From an uncultured Oscillospiraceae bacterium (GTDB lineage Bacteria; Bacillota; Clostridia; Oscillospirales; Ruminococcaceae): a stretch of DNA of 14,471 nt. The notes under the pieces were generated by a model that did not search any database, had not been told where the DNA came from, and saw only the letters and a list, made by a program, of their open reading frames with translations. Location of the stretch: NCBI GenBank assembly GCA_900547015.1, contig URFD01000034.1:1-14471 (forward strand), given 5' to 3'. Shown here in pieces: positions 7,801 through 14,286 of this stretch. The translations under genes and the position numbers were made by a program. Numbering within the stretch: position 1 is the first letter of the stretch; each line of letters starts with the position of its first letter.

Positions 7801-8025
7801 CCGAATATTATGACTCTGTTCGACCAGGGCAAGATCGACTACATCATCACCACCTCCAAGAAGGGCAGAAAGCCACAGCGTCACTCGGTACAGATGCGCC
7901 GCCGTGCGGTTGAGCGTTCTATTGCAACCATGACCGCTCTGGATACTGCCAACGCGCTGGCAAATTCGCTGATGAGCAACCGCACCATCAACGATATCGA
8001 GTTGGTTGACATCACCAAGATTTAA
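4831..8025 (+). CDS. carB: Carbamoyl-phosphate synthase large subunit
   Basis: CarB makes carbamoyl phosphate from bicarbonate, two ATP and ammonia. It has 1064 residues, the standard length. Layout: first ATP-grasp half (1-400, carboxyphosphate), oligomerisation domain (about 400-550), second ATP-grasp half (about 551-930, carbamate phosphorylation) and an MGS-like allosteric domain (about 931-1064). Key residues are present in both halves: R169 in IIRPAFTMGG and R706 in LLRPSYVLGG, H243 in GVHTGDS and H778 in GIHSGDS, and EVNPR at 298-302 and 831-835. ATG 4831 is preferred over the in-frame TTG at 4822 because MPLRQDIKKVLVIGSGP matches the family N-terminus and GAAAGG lies at 4816-4821. It is the last gene of the operon, 45 bases after carA. 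Both synthetase sites look intact, which contrasts with the altered glutaminase of its CarA partner. Confidence 0.97.
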   Translation: MPLRQDIKKVLVIGSGPIIIGQAAEFDYAGTQACRALKEEGLEVVLVNSNPATIMTDKAMADHVYIEPLTIDVVKRIIELEKPDSVLSTLGGQTGLTFSMQLAKEGFLDSHNVKLLGANPLTIDKAEDRQMFKDTMEKIGEPCIPSKVVNTVEDGLAFIDQIQYPVIIRPAFTMGGTGGGIAYDEAEFREIAGNGLRLSPITQILVEKCISGWKEIEFEVIRDSKGNIITVCSMENVDPVGVHTGDSIVVAPAVTLSPAEFSMLRKAALNIVEELGVEGGCNCQFALHPTSMNYAVIEVNPRVSRSSALASKATGYPIAKVATKIAIGYTLDEIVNAVTGNTYACFEPSVDYLVVKFPKWPFDKFVYAKRTLGTQMMATGEVMSIGTSFESAMMKAVRSVELGLDSFNLPKFADKSREELLELLHNCDDERIFCVYEALKKGITPDEIHAITMIDCWFINKLNNLREMEQTLAECGELSDELYLRAKKFGYLDSTIERFSGKKVSEHRKGVYKMVDTCAAEYKAQTPYFYSTFDEENEAEEFINERQSDKKKILVFGSGPIRIGQGIEFDYCSVHCVWALKKLGYEAAIANNNPETVSTDFDTADRLYFDPLTPEDVDSVLESEKPWGVVVQFGGQTAIKLTKYLSAKGVRILGTSADSIDEAEDRERFDELLGRLGIPRPKGETVLTKEDAVAAANKLGFPVLLRPSYVLGGQNMIIAHSTAEVEEYMDIITTHMKDNLVLIDKYMMGKEVEVDAICDGEDYLIPGIMEHIERAGIHSGDSISVYPAQTLSQKIKRTIIDYTGKLARELKVVGLVNIQYVIYNDEVYVIEVNPRSSRTIPYISKVTGVPMVEIATRMMFGEKLRDQGYGIGLYPEAEFVAVKVPVFSFEKLHDVDTLLGPEMKSTGEVLGIAKTFDEALFKGLVAAGYKMKHEGGVLVTVRDTDKQEIVPIVEKYEKLGFKIYATAGTALTLNQNMIAANTVRKIEEEEPNIMTLFDQGKIDYIITTSKKGRKPQRHSVQMRRRAVERSIATMTALDTANALANSLMSNRTINDIELVDITKI

Positions 8026-8049
8026 GCTGCGGGACTCACTTCCCGTCGG

Positions 8050-8084
8050 GTCAGGGCTGCCAAACAAGGCAGCCCTGACTTTTT
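8050..8084 (+). terminator. Intrinsic terminator ending the pyr operon
   Basis: A perfect 12-bp stem, 8050-8061 with 8068-8079 (GTCAGGGCTGCC and its complement), has a 6-base loop AAACAA and is followed by five T residues. It begins 24 bases after the carB stop and separates the pyrimidine and efflux operons. Confidence 0.95.
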
Positions 8085-8337
8085 GCTTTTGGTGAAGCAT
8101 TTTTGAGCTTGATTTCGTTTCAAAAAAAGAGGGTGGCTTCTGTCTGCCGATGCAAAGAAAACTCTGAAAAATCCGGCTGACCTTGGAGGAAAGAGGAAGA
8201 ACCGAAGCCCTTTTTTGAGGGTTTGTGGATGGGTTGTGTATAAAGTATGAATGGGAGAAATTTAGCACAATTTCATGAAAAACAGCGGCGGCAAAATTGG
8301 ACTTTTTTAGAATAGTAATAAAAAAAGAAGTGTGATA
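8085..8337. other. Intergenic region without a convincing gene
   Basis: This AT-rich stretch follows the carB terminator. The longest notable open frame (ATG 8247, 22 codons) has no ribosome binding site. A 10-bp palindrome TTTCATGAAA lies at 8271-8280, and GGCTTC near 8141 can pair with GAAGCC near 8204, followed by a short T run at about 8210-8216, which might be a weak second terminator. I see no RNA gene or mobile element here. Confidence 0.4.
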
Positions 8338-8356
8338 TATTTAACATGGTTAAATA
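8338..8356. promoter_or_regulatory. Perfect inverted repeat, candidate operator of the efflux operon
   Basis: TATTTAAC (8338-8345) and GTTAAATA (8349-8356) are exact 8-bp inverted arms around ATG, a 19-bp site of the size bound by dimeric repressors or activators. It ends 20 bp before the -35 element of the efflux promoter (8377-8382), a position that would suit an activator, or a repressor also acting on an upstream promoter. The dyad is visible directly; the regulator is not known. The TetR-like fragment at the right edge of the window is one candidate. Confidence 0.5.
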
Positions 8357-8376
8357 GAAAAAGTGTGTGGGAGTGC

Positions 8377-8405
8377 TTGACTTTTTTTATGGTCGGTATT
8401 ATTGT
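8377..8405 (+). promoter_or_regulatory. Probable promoter of the efflux operon
   Basis: TTGACT at 8377-8382 (five of six consensus bases) is followed after 17 bp by TATTGT at 8400-8405 (four of six). Transcription would begin near 8412, about 42 bases before the adaptor start codon at 8454. It is the best -35/-10 pair in the intergenic region; GATAAT at 8417-8422 lacks a matching -35. Confidence 0.55.
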
Positions 8406-8453
8406 TGCATTAACGCGATAATACAACAGGAGCCCAGAGAAGGAGATTTGAGT

Positions 8454-10502
8454 ATGGCAAAGAAAGGTAAGATAATCGCAGGCAGTTGTGTCGCATTGGC
8501 GGCAGTTGTTGCAGGCGTCTATGCGTTCAACGGCGGAATCCACAGCAGCAAGGTGACCGTTGCCACCGAAACCCTGCAGGAGATGAGCCTGAAAAACACC
8601 ATCAGCCTCACCGGCGTTGTGGAGAGCGAGACAGGCCGCAAGATCTATTCCACCCTGAGCTATCCGGTGGAATTGGTCAATGTCGAGGTGGGCGATGTGG
8701 TTCAGGAGGGCGACGTGCTGGCAAAGCTCAAGACCAGCGGACTTGAGCTGGATATTGCCCAGCAGCAGGCGGCGGTCAATGCCAGCAAAAACCAGAGCGC
8801 ACATCAAATCGAAGTCAGCCGAAAAGCGTATGAAAACGCAAAGGAAAACTACGAAAAGGACCTGAATTCCAGCGCGATTTCTGCCGAGCAGGGAGTGACG
8901 CAGGCGGACAACAGCGTGCTTCAGGCAAAATATGGGGTGGACAGCGCAAAGCTTCAGGTGGAAAATGCCGAGGCTGCGGTGCGTAACGCACAGGAAAACT
9001 ATGTTCTGACCCGAAACCAGCTGGACGGTGCGGTGGATACCGCCGAGAAAGCCCTGCGGGATGCCGAAAGCGCGCTGAGTCAGGCACAGTCCGCCTATAA
9101 CAGCGCGGTGGCAGAGCAGGCAAACGCGCAGGCGCAGGCAAGGGCCGCACTGGATGAAAAGCAGGAGAAATTCCAGCAGGCCCAGAAGGACTGGGATTTG
9201 TTTCTGAGCATCCACCGTCAGGATTATGAGGACGCAAAGGCGGAGCTGGAAGAAGCGCAGAATGCCTACCAGAAGGCTGTAGAGGAAAATGACCCGGATG
9301 CTGACAACCTCAAAACGAAGCGGGATGAAGCGGAAGCAAAATATAATGAGGAAAAAGCCAAGCGCGCTCCGGCAAAGCTTGAATACGATAAGGCAGAGCA
9401 GGAGTGGGGAATGGCACAGCAGTCCTATCAGGAGGCGATGTCTGCAATCGCATCCACCTCTGCCACAGCCCAGAGCGGTGTCATGTCCGCACAGGGCGGT
9501 GTCACCACAGCGCAGGCACAGGTAGAGGCGGCAAAGGATGCCCGCAACGGTGCGACCTTGGCACAGATTGAACAAGGCATCGATACCGCACGCCGCGGCG
9601 TTGAAAGCGCAGGAGTGCAGGTGGATGTTGCCAAGACACAGAAAAAGGCGGCAGAGCAGGCAGCAGACCAGGCAAGACAGCAGCAGGATGCCGCCAAAAC
9701 CAGCATCGAGCAGCAGATTGACAGTCTGAAGGATACGCTGGTGGGCAGCCAGATTTCGGCACAGAGCACCCAGTCGCAGGAAATTGCCATCCAGAAGCTG
9801 CAAAACACATTGGATGAGGCCACCATCACCGCACCGGTCTCCGGCGTAGTAACGGCAGTCTACGCTAAGGTCGGCGAACCCGGCAACGGCCTGCTGTTCG
9901 TGGTGGAGGACACCGAATCACTGAAGATTAAGACGAAAATCAAAGAATATGATGTTGCCAATGTCAAGGTCGGAATGCCGGTTGTCATCAAGTCGGATGC
10001 CACCGGTGACCGCGAGATTGCAGGCGTTGTCACCGAGATTGCTCCGGCAGCGGTGAAAACCGACAATGGCTCGATTCAGTCGGTCAGCAACAATTCCACC
10101 GTCGAGTTCGAGGCAGAGGTGCAGGTCAATGAGAAGGACAGCGGCCTTCGCATCGGTATGAATACCCGCATGACGGTTCTGCTGGAGGAGAAGGACAATG
10201 TCCTTGGCGTGCCGTATGATTCGATTGTGGAGAAGGCAGACGGCAGCGAGGTTCTGTACGCACTGGAGCCGAAGGGAACCGAGGGCAAGGATGCCGAAAT
10301 CTACATCGTGCAGGAGGTTCCGGTTACAACCGGACTGGAAACCGATTTCTATGTTGAGGTCTCCGGCGCCGGAGTCACCGACGGCATGAACATCCTCAGC
10401 GACCCGCAGAGCGTCACCCCCGGCATGGAGGTCACACCGGATTTCCTGACAGCGGGCAGCTCTGCAACAAAGGATACTGCTGTAGAACAGAAGGCGGAAT
10501 AA
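8454..10502 (+). CDS. MacA-like efflux adaptor (membrane-fusion protein) with very long coiled coil
   Basis: This 682-residue protein is predicted to be anchored by an N-terminal membrane helix (about 7-25) and to lie outside the membrane. It works as the adaptor of the MacB-type ABC transporter encoded next to it. The lipoyl domain is split: one half is VELVNVEVGDVVQEGDVLAKL near 72-92, the other ATITAPVSGVVTAVYAKVGE at 456-475. Between them, residues 97-458 are almost entirely Ala/Gln/Glu/Lys-rich helix with internal near-repeats, interrupted near its midpoint by NDPDADN at 279-285, the likely hairpin turn. A beta-barrel and membrane-proximal part follow (about 488-660), then a low-complexity tail. 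E. coli MacA is about 370 residues, so the excess is coiled coil. The ATG at 8454 has AGGAG at 8441-8445; an upstream in-frame GTG at 8367 lies in the promoter. The substrate is unknown. Confidence 0.9.
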   Translation: MAKKGKIIAGSCVALAAVVAGVYAFNGGIHSSKVTVATETLQEMSLKNTISLTGVVESETGRKIYSTLSYPVELVNVEVGDVVQEGDVLAKLKTSGLELDIAQQQAAVNASKNQSAHQIEVSRKAYENAKENYEKDLNSSAISAEQGVTQADNSVLQAKYGVDSAKLQVENAEAAVRNAQENYVLTRNQLDGAVDTAEKALRDAESALSQAQSAYNSAVAEQANAQAQARAALDEKQEKFQQAQKDWDLFLSIHRQDYEDAKAELEEAQNAYQKAVEENDPDADNLKTKRDEAEAKYNEEKAKRAPAKLEYDKAEQEWGMAQQSYQEAMSAIASTSATAQSGVMSAQGGVTTAQAQVEAAKDARNGATLAQIEQGIDTARRGVESAGVQVDVAKTQKKAAEQAADQARQQQDAAKTSIEQQIDSLKDTLVGSQISAQSTQSQEIAIQKLQNTLDEATITAPVSGVVTAVYAKVGEPGNGLLFVVEDTESLKIKTKIKEYDVANVKVGMPVVIKSDATGDREIAGVVTEIAPAAVKTDNGSIQSVSNNSTVEFEAEVQVNEKDSGLRIGMNTRMTVLLEEKDNVLGVPYDSIVEKADGSEVLYALEPKGTEGKDAEIYIVQEVPVTTGLETDFYVEVSGAGVTDGMNILSDPQSVTPGMEVTPDFLTAGSSATKDTAVEQKAE

Positions 10503-10506
10503 GCAG

Positions 10507-11232
10507 ATGGCAAAAACAATCATCGAGATGAAGGGGATTGTCAAAAAGTTTTACATCGGGCAGCCCAACGAGCTGACCATCCTGAAGGGGATCGATTTGA
10601 CGGTGGAAGAAGGGGAGTTTGTCTCCATCGTGGGTCAGTCCGGCTCGGGCAAATCGACCCTGATGAATATTATCGGCGCGCTGGACCGCCCCACCGAGGG
10701 AGAATACATTCTGGACGGCATCTCCATCAATCAGGCGGGAGATACCCAGCTGTCCGAAATCCGCAACTCCAAGATTGGGTTTGTGTTCCAGACCTTTAAC
10801 CTGATTCCCCGCACCTCCGCTTTAAAGAATGTGGAGCTGCCCATGCTGTATGCCGGCATCCCCGGCAACCGCCGCACCGCTCGGGCCAAGGAGCTGTTGC
10901 AGATGGTGGAGATGGACGACCGCATGAGCCATCTGCCAAACGAGCTGTCCGGCGGACAGAAGCAGCGCGTTGCGATAGCCAGAGCGATGGCAAACGACCC
11001 GGCAATCATCCTGGCCGACGAGCCGACCGGTGCGTTGGATTCGGCGACCGGCAGGCTGGTGATGGATTTGTTCCACCGCCTGCACCGGGAACAGGGAAAA
11101 ACCATCGTGCTGATTACCCACAACCCCGAGCTGGCAGACGAGACCCAGCGGGTGATTACAATTCATGACGGCAGGGTAATCGATGTCCGTCCCGGTCAGG
11201 GTCAGCCGCCGCAGGAGGATGCGAAATCATGA
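10507..11232 (+). CDS. MacB-type ABC transporter ATP-binding protein
   Basis: This 241-residue cytosolic ATPase powers the efflux complex with the permease that follows. All ABC signatures are present: Walker A GQSGSGKST at 43-51, Q-loop Q95 in FVFQTFNLIP, signature LSGGQ at 147-151, Walker B IILADEPTG at 167-175 with catalytic E172, D-loop ALD at 176-178 and H-loop H205 in ITHNPELA. It belongs to the MacB/LolD/FtsE-like group of exporter ATPases that couple to four-helix FtsX-type permeases. It starts four bases after the adaptor stop, and its own stop overlaps the permease start as ATGA at 11229-11232, indicating translational coupling. Confidence 0.95.
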   Translation: MAKTIIEMKGIVKKFYIGQPNELTILKGIDLTVEEGEFVSIVGQSGSGKSTLMNIIGALDRPTEGEYILDGISINQAGDTQLSEIRNSKIGFVFQTFNLIPRTSALKNVELPMLYAGIPGNRRTARAKELLQMVEMDDRMSHLPNELSGGQKQRVAIARAMANDPAIILADEPTGALDSATGRLVMDLFHRLHREQGKTIVLITHNPELADETQRVITIHDGRVIDVRPGQGQPPQEDAKS

Positions 11233-12497
11233 CACAGCTTTTGGAAAATATCTCGCTGGCTCTTTCCGGCCTGCGTGCAAACAAGATGCGCGCCCTGCTG
11301 ACCATGCTGGGAATCATCATCGGCATCGGCTCGGTCATCGCCATTGTGATGGTGGGCGATTCGATGACCAACTCGATGACCTCCTCCCTTCAGGAGATGG
11401 GAGCCAACAATGTGCAGATTGGGCTTCAGCAGCGGGACTCGGAAACCGGCACCAGCTACAGCGTCTCGATGGATGAGGAGGACCTCATCTCCAACAGCAT
11501 GATTGAGGCCTTCCAGCAGGACTATGCGGATGTGGTGGAGGCTGTCAGCGTGCAGGAGGGCATGGGCAGCGGACGGGTCAGCGAAGGCCACCGCTATGCC
11601 AATGTGAACCTCATCGGGGTCAACACCGGCTATCAGACCGCCAACCACATCAAGTTGCTCAATGGCCGCTTTATCAGCAGCAAGGATGAAAAGGGCGTCA
11701 AGAATGTGGCGGTCGTTTCGGACAAGTTGGTGAGCAATATGTTTGGCCAGAGCAAGGACCCGCTTGGTCAGGAAATCAAGGTTTCGTGCGGAAGGGAGAT
11801 CTACACCTTCACCATCGTCGGGGTCTACCGCTATCAGCAGAATGCCCTGATGGCGATGATGGGGTCGGCGGCCTCGGAACAGGACTTCATCACCGACCTG
11901 TTTATCCCGATTGAAACGATGTGGAAGCTGACCGATTCCGCCGAAGGGTACTACTCTATCAATGCCATGACCCGACAGGGCGCGGATTCCCGGCATCTGG
12001 CAGGAGAGTTTGAGGATTACTTCAACCGCTACTACACCAGAAACGAAGACTACCGCATTATGGCGGTCAGCTTGGATTCCTTGATTGACCAGTACACCTC
12101 CATGATGGGCACCGTCCAGATTGCGATTGCGGTCATCGCCGCCATCTCCTTGCTGGTCGGCGGCATCGGGGTCATGAATATTATGCTGGTTTCGGTCACC
12201 GAGCGCACCCGGGAAATCGGAACCAGAAAGGCACTGGGCGCAAAAAACAGCGCGATTCGGATGCAGTTCATCGTCGAGTCGGTGATAATCTGCCTGATTG
12301 GAGGCTTGATTGGAATTGCCGTGGGAATGGCTTTGGGCTACGGCGGCGCCAAACTTTTGGGTTTTCCGGCAACTCCGTCGCTGTCGGCTATTCTGATTGT
12401 GGTCGGATTTTCGATGGCAATCGGAATCTTCTTTGGATACTATCCGGCAAACAAGGCCGCCAAGCTGGACCCAATCGAAGCGCTGCGCTATGAATAA
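11229..12497 (+). CDS. MacB/FtsX-type ABC transporter permease
   Basis: This 422-residue permease has the MacB layout. An N-terminal cytosolic segment leads into one membrane helix (about 20-44, RALLTMLGIIIGIGSVIAIV). A large extracytoplasmic MacB periplasmic-core-like domain follows (about 45-290; VAVVSDKLVSNMFG and FTIVGVY are typical). Three C-terminal helices make the FtsX domain (about 296-320, 348-372, 383-405). The coupling segment VTERTREIGTRKALGAK at 323-339 and the terminal PANKAAKLDPIEALRYE are hallmarks of the family. MacB-type permeases act mechanically, driving an adaptor-enclosed conduit rather than a channel through the membrane. With the adaptor and ATPase it forms a complete Gram-positive MacAB-like set. 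No outer-membrane channel gene is present or expected. Substrate specificity cannot be read from the sequence. Confidence 0.94.
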   Translation: MTQLLENISLALSGLRANKMRALLTMLGIIIGIGSVIAIVMVGDSMTNSMTSSLQEMGANNVQIGLQQRDSETGTSYSVSMDEEDLISNSMIEAFQQDYADVVEAVSVQEGMGSGRVSEGHRYANVNLIGVNTGYQTANHIKLLNGRFISSKDEKGVKNVAVVSDKLVSNMFGQSKDPLGQEIKVSCGREIYTFTIVGVYRYQQNALMAMMGSAASEQDFITDLFIPIETMWKLTDSAEGYYSINAMTRQGADSRHLAGEFEDYFNRYYTRNEDYRIMAVSLDSLIDQYTSMMGTVQIAIAVIAAISLLVGGIGVMNIMLVSVTERTREIGTRKALGAKNSAIRMQFIVESVIICLIGGLIGIAVGMALGYGGAKLLGFPATPSLSAILIVVGFSMAIGIFFGYYPANKAAKLDPIEALRYE

Positions 12498-12535
12498 GAA
12501 AAAACCGAGAAGATGCTTTCAGGGAGGAATTTGTG

Positions 12536-13210
12536 ATGGACAATCGTTCGAACCGCTATCAGCAGCCGAGCCGTTTTCTGGAATGGGGGCTGGGGATTTT
12601 CTGCGTGGTGATGGCGGTCTACAATCTGTTTTTCTCCACACCGTACTATGTGTTTTTGTCGGTGCTGGGGCTGCTGCTGGTCTTTGTGCCGCGGGTAGCG
12701 GAGCGGGTCATCGGGCTTCAGGAGGACTTTCTGCTGCGCCTGACTTCCCACCTCTACATCTTTCTGACCTATGGAATCGGGATGATTTTCAACGGCTACA
12801 GCCGCATTCCCCATTACGATAAGGTCATGCACACCCTGACTGGCCTGATTTTCGGCCTGTGCGGACTGGTTGCCTTCTATGTGTTCAAGCCCCGCAAGCA
12901 GGGTAGAGTTGTGGTAGAGCGGGAGGAATTTTGGCAGGCAGCACTTTTTTCTGCCGGCTTTGCGGCACTGGTTGCGGTCGGCTGGGAAATCGTGGAGTTT
13001 GTCCTGAACCTGATTCTGCACAACGACCCTCAACACGTTGCCGAAACCGGTGTCACCGACACGATGCTGGACCTGATTGTCTGCTTGGTCGGCTCGCTGA
13101 TTTTCTGGCTGCCGATGCATCGCTACTACACCAAGGGCAAGACCGACCTGCTGATGGGAGTGTTTGACAGCTTCTGCCGCACCAACCTGTCCGGCGGCTC
13201 CAAAAAATAA
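12536..13210 (+). CDS. DUF2238/YjdF-like multi-pass membrane protein
   Basis: This 224-residue protein has about six hydrophobic helices (roughly 16-32, 37-53, 70-87, 98-117, 133-160, 178-195). It carries polar residues inside or near the helices in the pattern D95-x3-H99 (YDKVMHTLTG), W150-E151-x2-E154 (GWEIVEF) and D175-x3-D179 (DTMLDLIVC). This H / WExxE / DTxxD pattern is typical of the uncharacterised DUF2238 (YjdF) family and resembles VanZ-like proteins. The clustered acidic and His residues suggest metal or substrate binding in the membrane, but no function is established. The start at ATG 12536 has GGAGG at 12523-12527; GTG 12533 is an alternative. It begins 38 bases after the permease stop with no terminator between, so it is probably the last gene of the efflux operon. 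Confidence 0.8.
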   Translation: MDNRSNRYQQPSRFLEWGLGIFCVVMAVYNLFFSTPYYVFLSVLGLLLVFVPRVAERVIGLQEDFLLRLTSHLYIFLTYGIGMIFNGYSRIPHYDKVMHTLTGLIFGLCGLVAFYVFKPRKQGRVVVEREEFWQAALFSAGFAALVAVGWEIVEFVLNLILHNDPQHVAETGVTDTMLDLIVCLVGSLIFWLPMHRYYTKGKTDLLMGVFDSFCRTNLSGGSKK

Positions 13211-13234
13211 TTGGAAGAACTTTGCAGAAAATGC

Positions 13235-13262
13235 TTGACATTTTATCAAAAGATGCTATAAT
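13235..13262 (+). promoter_or_regulatory. Consensus promoter of the tRNA-Ser gene
   Basis: TTGACA at 13235-13240 and TATAAT at 13257-13262 are both perfect consensus, with a 16-bp spacer and an extended -10 TG at 13254-13255. It is the strongest promoter in the window, as expected for a stable RNA gene. The start site near 13269 would give about 39 bases of 5' leader to be removed by RNase P. Confidence 0.92.
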
Positions 13263-13307
13263 ATAAAAGCACTTGTAAATCAGGTGTACGCAGCAGATAG
13301 CATCTGT

Positions 13308-13399
13308 GGAAAGATGGCTGAGCTGGTCTAAGGCGCACGACTGGAAATCGTGTGTGCCCTATAAAGGCACCGAGGGTTCGAATCCCTCTCTTTCCGCCA
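13308..13399 (+). tRNA. tRNA-Ser (anticodon GGA)
   Basis: This is a 92-nt class II tRNA with a long variable arm, as serine tRNAs have. The acceptor stem GGAAAGA (13308-13314) pairs with TCTTTCC (13389-13395), followed by discriminator G and an encoded CCA (13397-13399). The anticodon stem CACGA/TCGTG encloses loop CTGGAAA, so the anticodon is GGA at 13343-13345, reading UCC and UCU. GGTTCGAATCC forms the T-loop region, with the stem GAGGG/CCCTC. No integrase or attachment duplication is seen next to it. Confidence 0.97.
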
Positions 13400-13431
13400 A
13401 AAAGCAGTACCCAAACGGGTACTGCTTTTTT
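13400..13431 (+). terminator. Intrinsic terminator of tRNA-Ser
   Basis: GCAGTACCC (13404-13412) pairs with GGGTACTGC (13417-13425) around loop AAAC. It is flanked by AAAA before and TTTTTT (13426-13431) after, which can extend the stem. It directly follows the tRNA CCA end. As no terminator is visible between the DUF2238-like gene and the tRNA promoter, it probably also ends read-through from the efflux operon. Confidence 0.93.
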
Positions 13432-13483
13432 CGTATCTGCAAAAGTCCTCCCCCGCATGGAGCGGGAAGCAGGCAGAGGGCTA

Positions 13484-13512
13484 TTCCCAAACGGGACAAT
13501 CTGTTGTATAAT
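13484..13512 (+). promoter_or_regulatory. Possible promoter of the DUF3592-like gene
   Basis: A perfect TATAAT at 13507-13512 lies 17 bp after TTCCCA (13484-13489, four of six -35 consensus bases). Transcription would start near 13519, about 93 bases before the gene at 13612. The preceding tRNA terminator makes an own promoter necessary. Confidence 0.6.
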
Positions 13513-13611
13513 ATCCTCATGTGCAGGATTTGGGTTCTGCAAACAGGAAAGAATCAGGCTGGCGGAAGGCGAGCAAACAAAAAAGCTGCCGGCAAAAAGG
13601 AGAAGGACAAG

Positions 13612-14208
13612 ATGATGTTATCAAATTATGGACTCAGTATCGTGCTGGTTGGCTTGGGATTGCTGATGGTGGGCATCACCGCATCGGGCAGCTCGGCTCC
13701 GGGAATCAAGAGGGTGCTCTATCTGCTGGGCTGGGCCTCCGCCATTGTGGGAGCCTGCGTTGCGATGTGCCGCTTTTTCGAGAGTGCCATCCTGCTGATG
13801 TTCCTGATTGGGATGCCGGTTTTGATCTTTGCGCTCGGCTTTGGACTGATGGGACTGCGGGACTATCTGCGATTTTCCCACCCGTCGCAGGGGGTCTATC
13901 TGGAGATGGGCAATATCAAGCTCAACCGCCGTGGAGAGCGTCGGGCGCATCCGATTTTTCGCTACACGATTCACGACAAGACCTACCAGAAGGAAAGCAA
14001 CGATGATTACCCGGTAGAATGGATTGAGCAGAATTTACAGCCTGAGCAGAGCTATCCGGTCTGGGTGGACTACAATGGCCCCAAAGGGGATGTGCGCCTG
14101 AACCGAAGATTCGGCATGGGTCCAGCGGTTTTGATGCTGCTGTTTTCTGCGGGCATTGCAGTCGCCATCTTTCTGGCGATGCAAAATTTATTCCAGAGTG
14201 CAATGTAA
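13612..14208 (+). CDS. DUF3592-like membrane protein
   Basis: This 198-residue protein has membrane helices at about 6-24, 35-53, 58-84 and 168-190. A soluble segment of roughly 80 residues (about 86-166) lies between the third and fourth. In that segment, HPIFRYTIHDKTYQKES at 113-129 and PEQSYPVWVDYNGPKGDVRL at 144-163 match the usual DUF3592 pattern: a short beta strand with Y/F, a charged loop, then a pGxxyxVxYdPxdPxxxxl-like ending before a final helix. The family has no established function. Of two adjacent ATGs, 13612 is better spaced from AAGGAG at 13597-13602 than 13615. The open frame continues upstream through the tRNA, but that extension is not coding. It is a single gene ending at the long-stem terminator 14223-14274. 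Confidence 0.75.
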   Translation: MMLSNYGLSIVLVGLGLLMVGITASGSSAPGIKRVLYLLGWASAIVGACVAMCRFFESAILLMFLIGMPVLIFALGFGLMGLRDYLRFSHPSQGVYLEMGNIKLNRRGERRAHPIFRYTIHDKTYQKESNDDYPVEWIEQNLQPEQSYPVWVDYNGPKGDVRLNRRFGMGPAVLMLLFSAGIAVAIFLAMQNLFQSAM

Positions 14209-14222
14209 TCTAACGATATAAC

Positions 14223-14274
14223 AAATAGGAGAGGAAACACTTCTAATCAGAAGTGTTTCCTCTCCTATTTTTCT
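14223..14274. terminator. Long-stem, probably bidirectional terminator between convergent genes
   Basis: Positions 14223-14244 and 14249-14270 are perfect 22-bp inverted arms around loop AATC. The T-rich stretch following the right arm (up to 14278) serves the plus-strand gene. On the minus strand the stem is followed only by a short T stretch (complement of AAA at 14223-14225), so it could also end the convergent regulator gene, less strongly. The stem is far longer than the other terminators in the window. Confidence 0.88.
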
Positions 14275-14286
14275 TTTATGCAGGAA

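Noticed and set aside
4837..8268. An antisense open frame of 1143 codons opposite carB, with similar ones opposite pyrF, carA and the adaptor gene
   Set aside because: These frames are aligned codon-for-codon with the sense genes, so their stops correspond to sense TTA, CTA and TCA, codons this organism nearly avoids in these genes (carB uses TTA at codon 3, exactly where the antisense frame ends). They are by-products of codon bias; the translations show no known family.
8247..8315. A 22-codon open frame in the intergenic region
   Set aside because: No ribosome binding site and no recognisable composition.
8367..8453. GTG 8367 as the adaptor start, adding 29 residues
   Set aside because: The extension overlaps the promoter and the ribosome binding site for ATG 8454, and ATG 8454 leads directly into a typical basic N-terminus and membrane anchor.
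13410..13495. CCCAAACGGG occurring twice (13410-13419 and 13486-13495)
   Set aside because: One copy is simply the top of the tRNA terminator; two copies of a 10-mer 76 bp apart, with no shared flanks, are not enough to call a repeat element.
13306..13611. N-terminal extension of the DUF3592-like frame through the tRNA gene
   Set aside because: The region is a tRNA and its terminator; a good ribosome binding site and a membrane-protein start lie at 13612.
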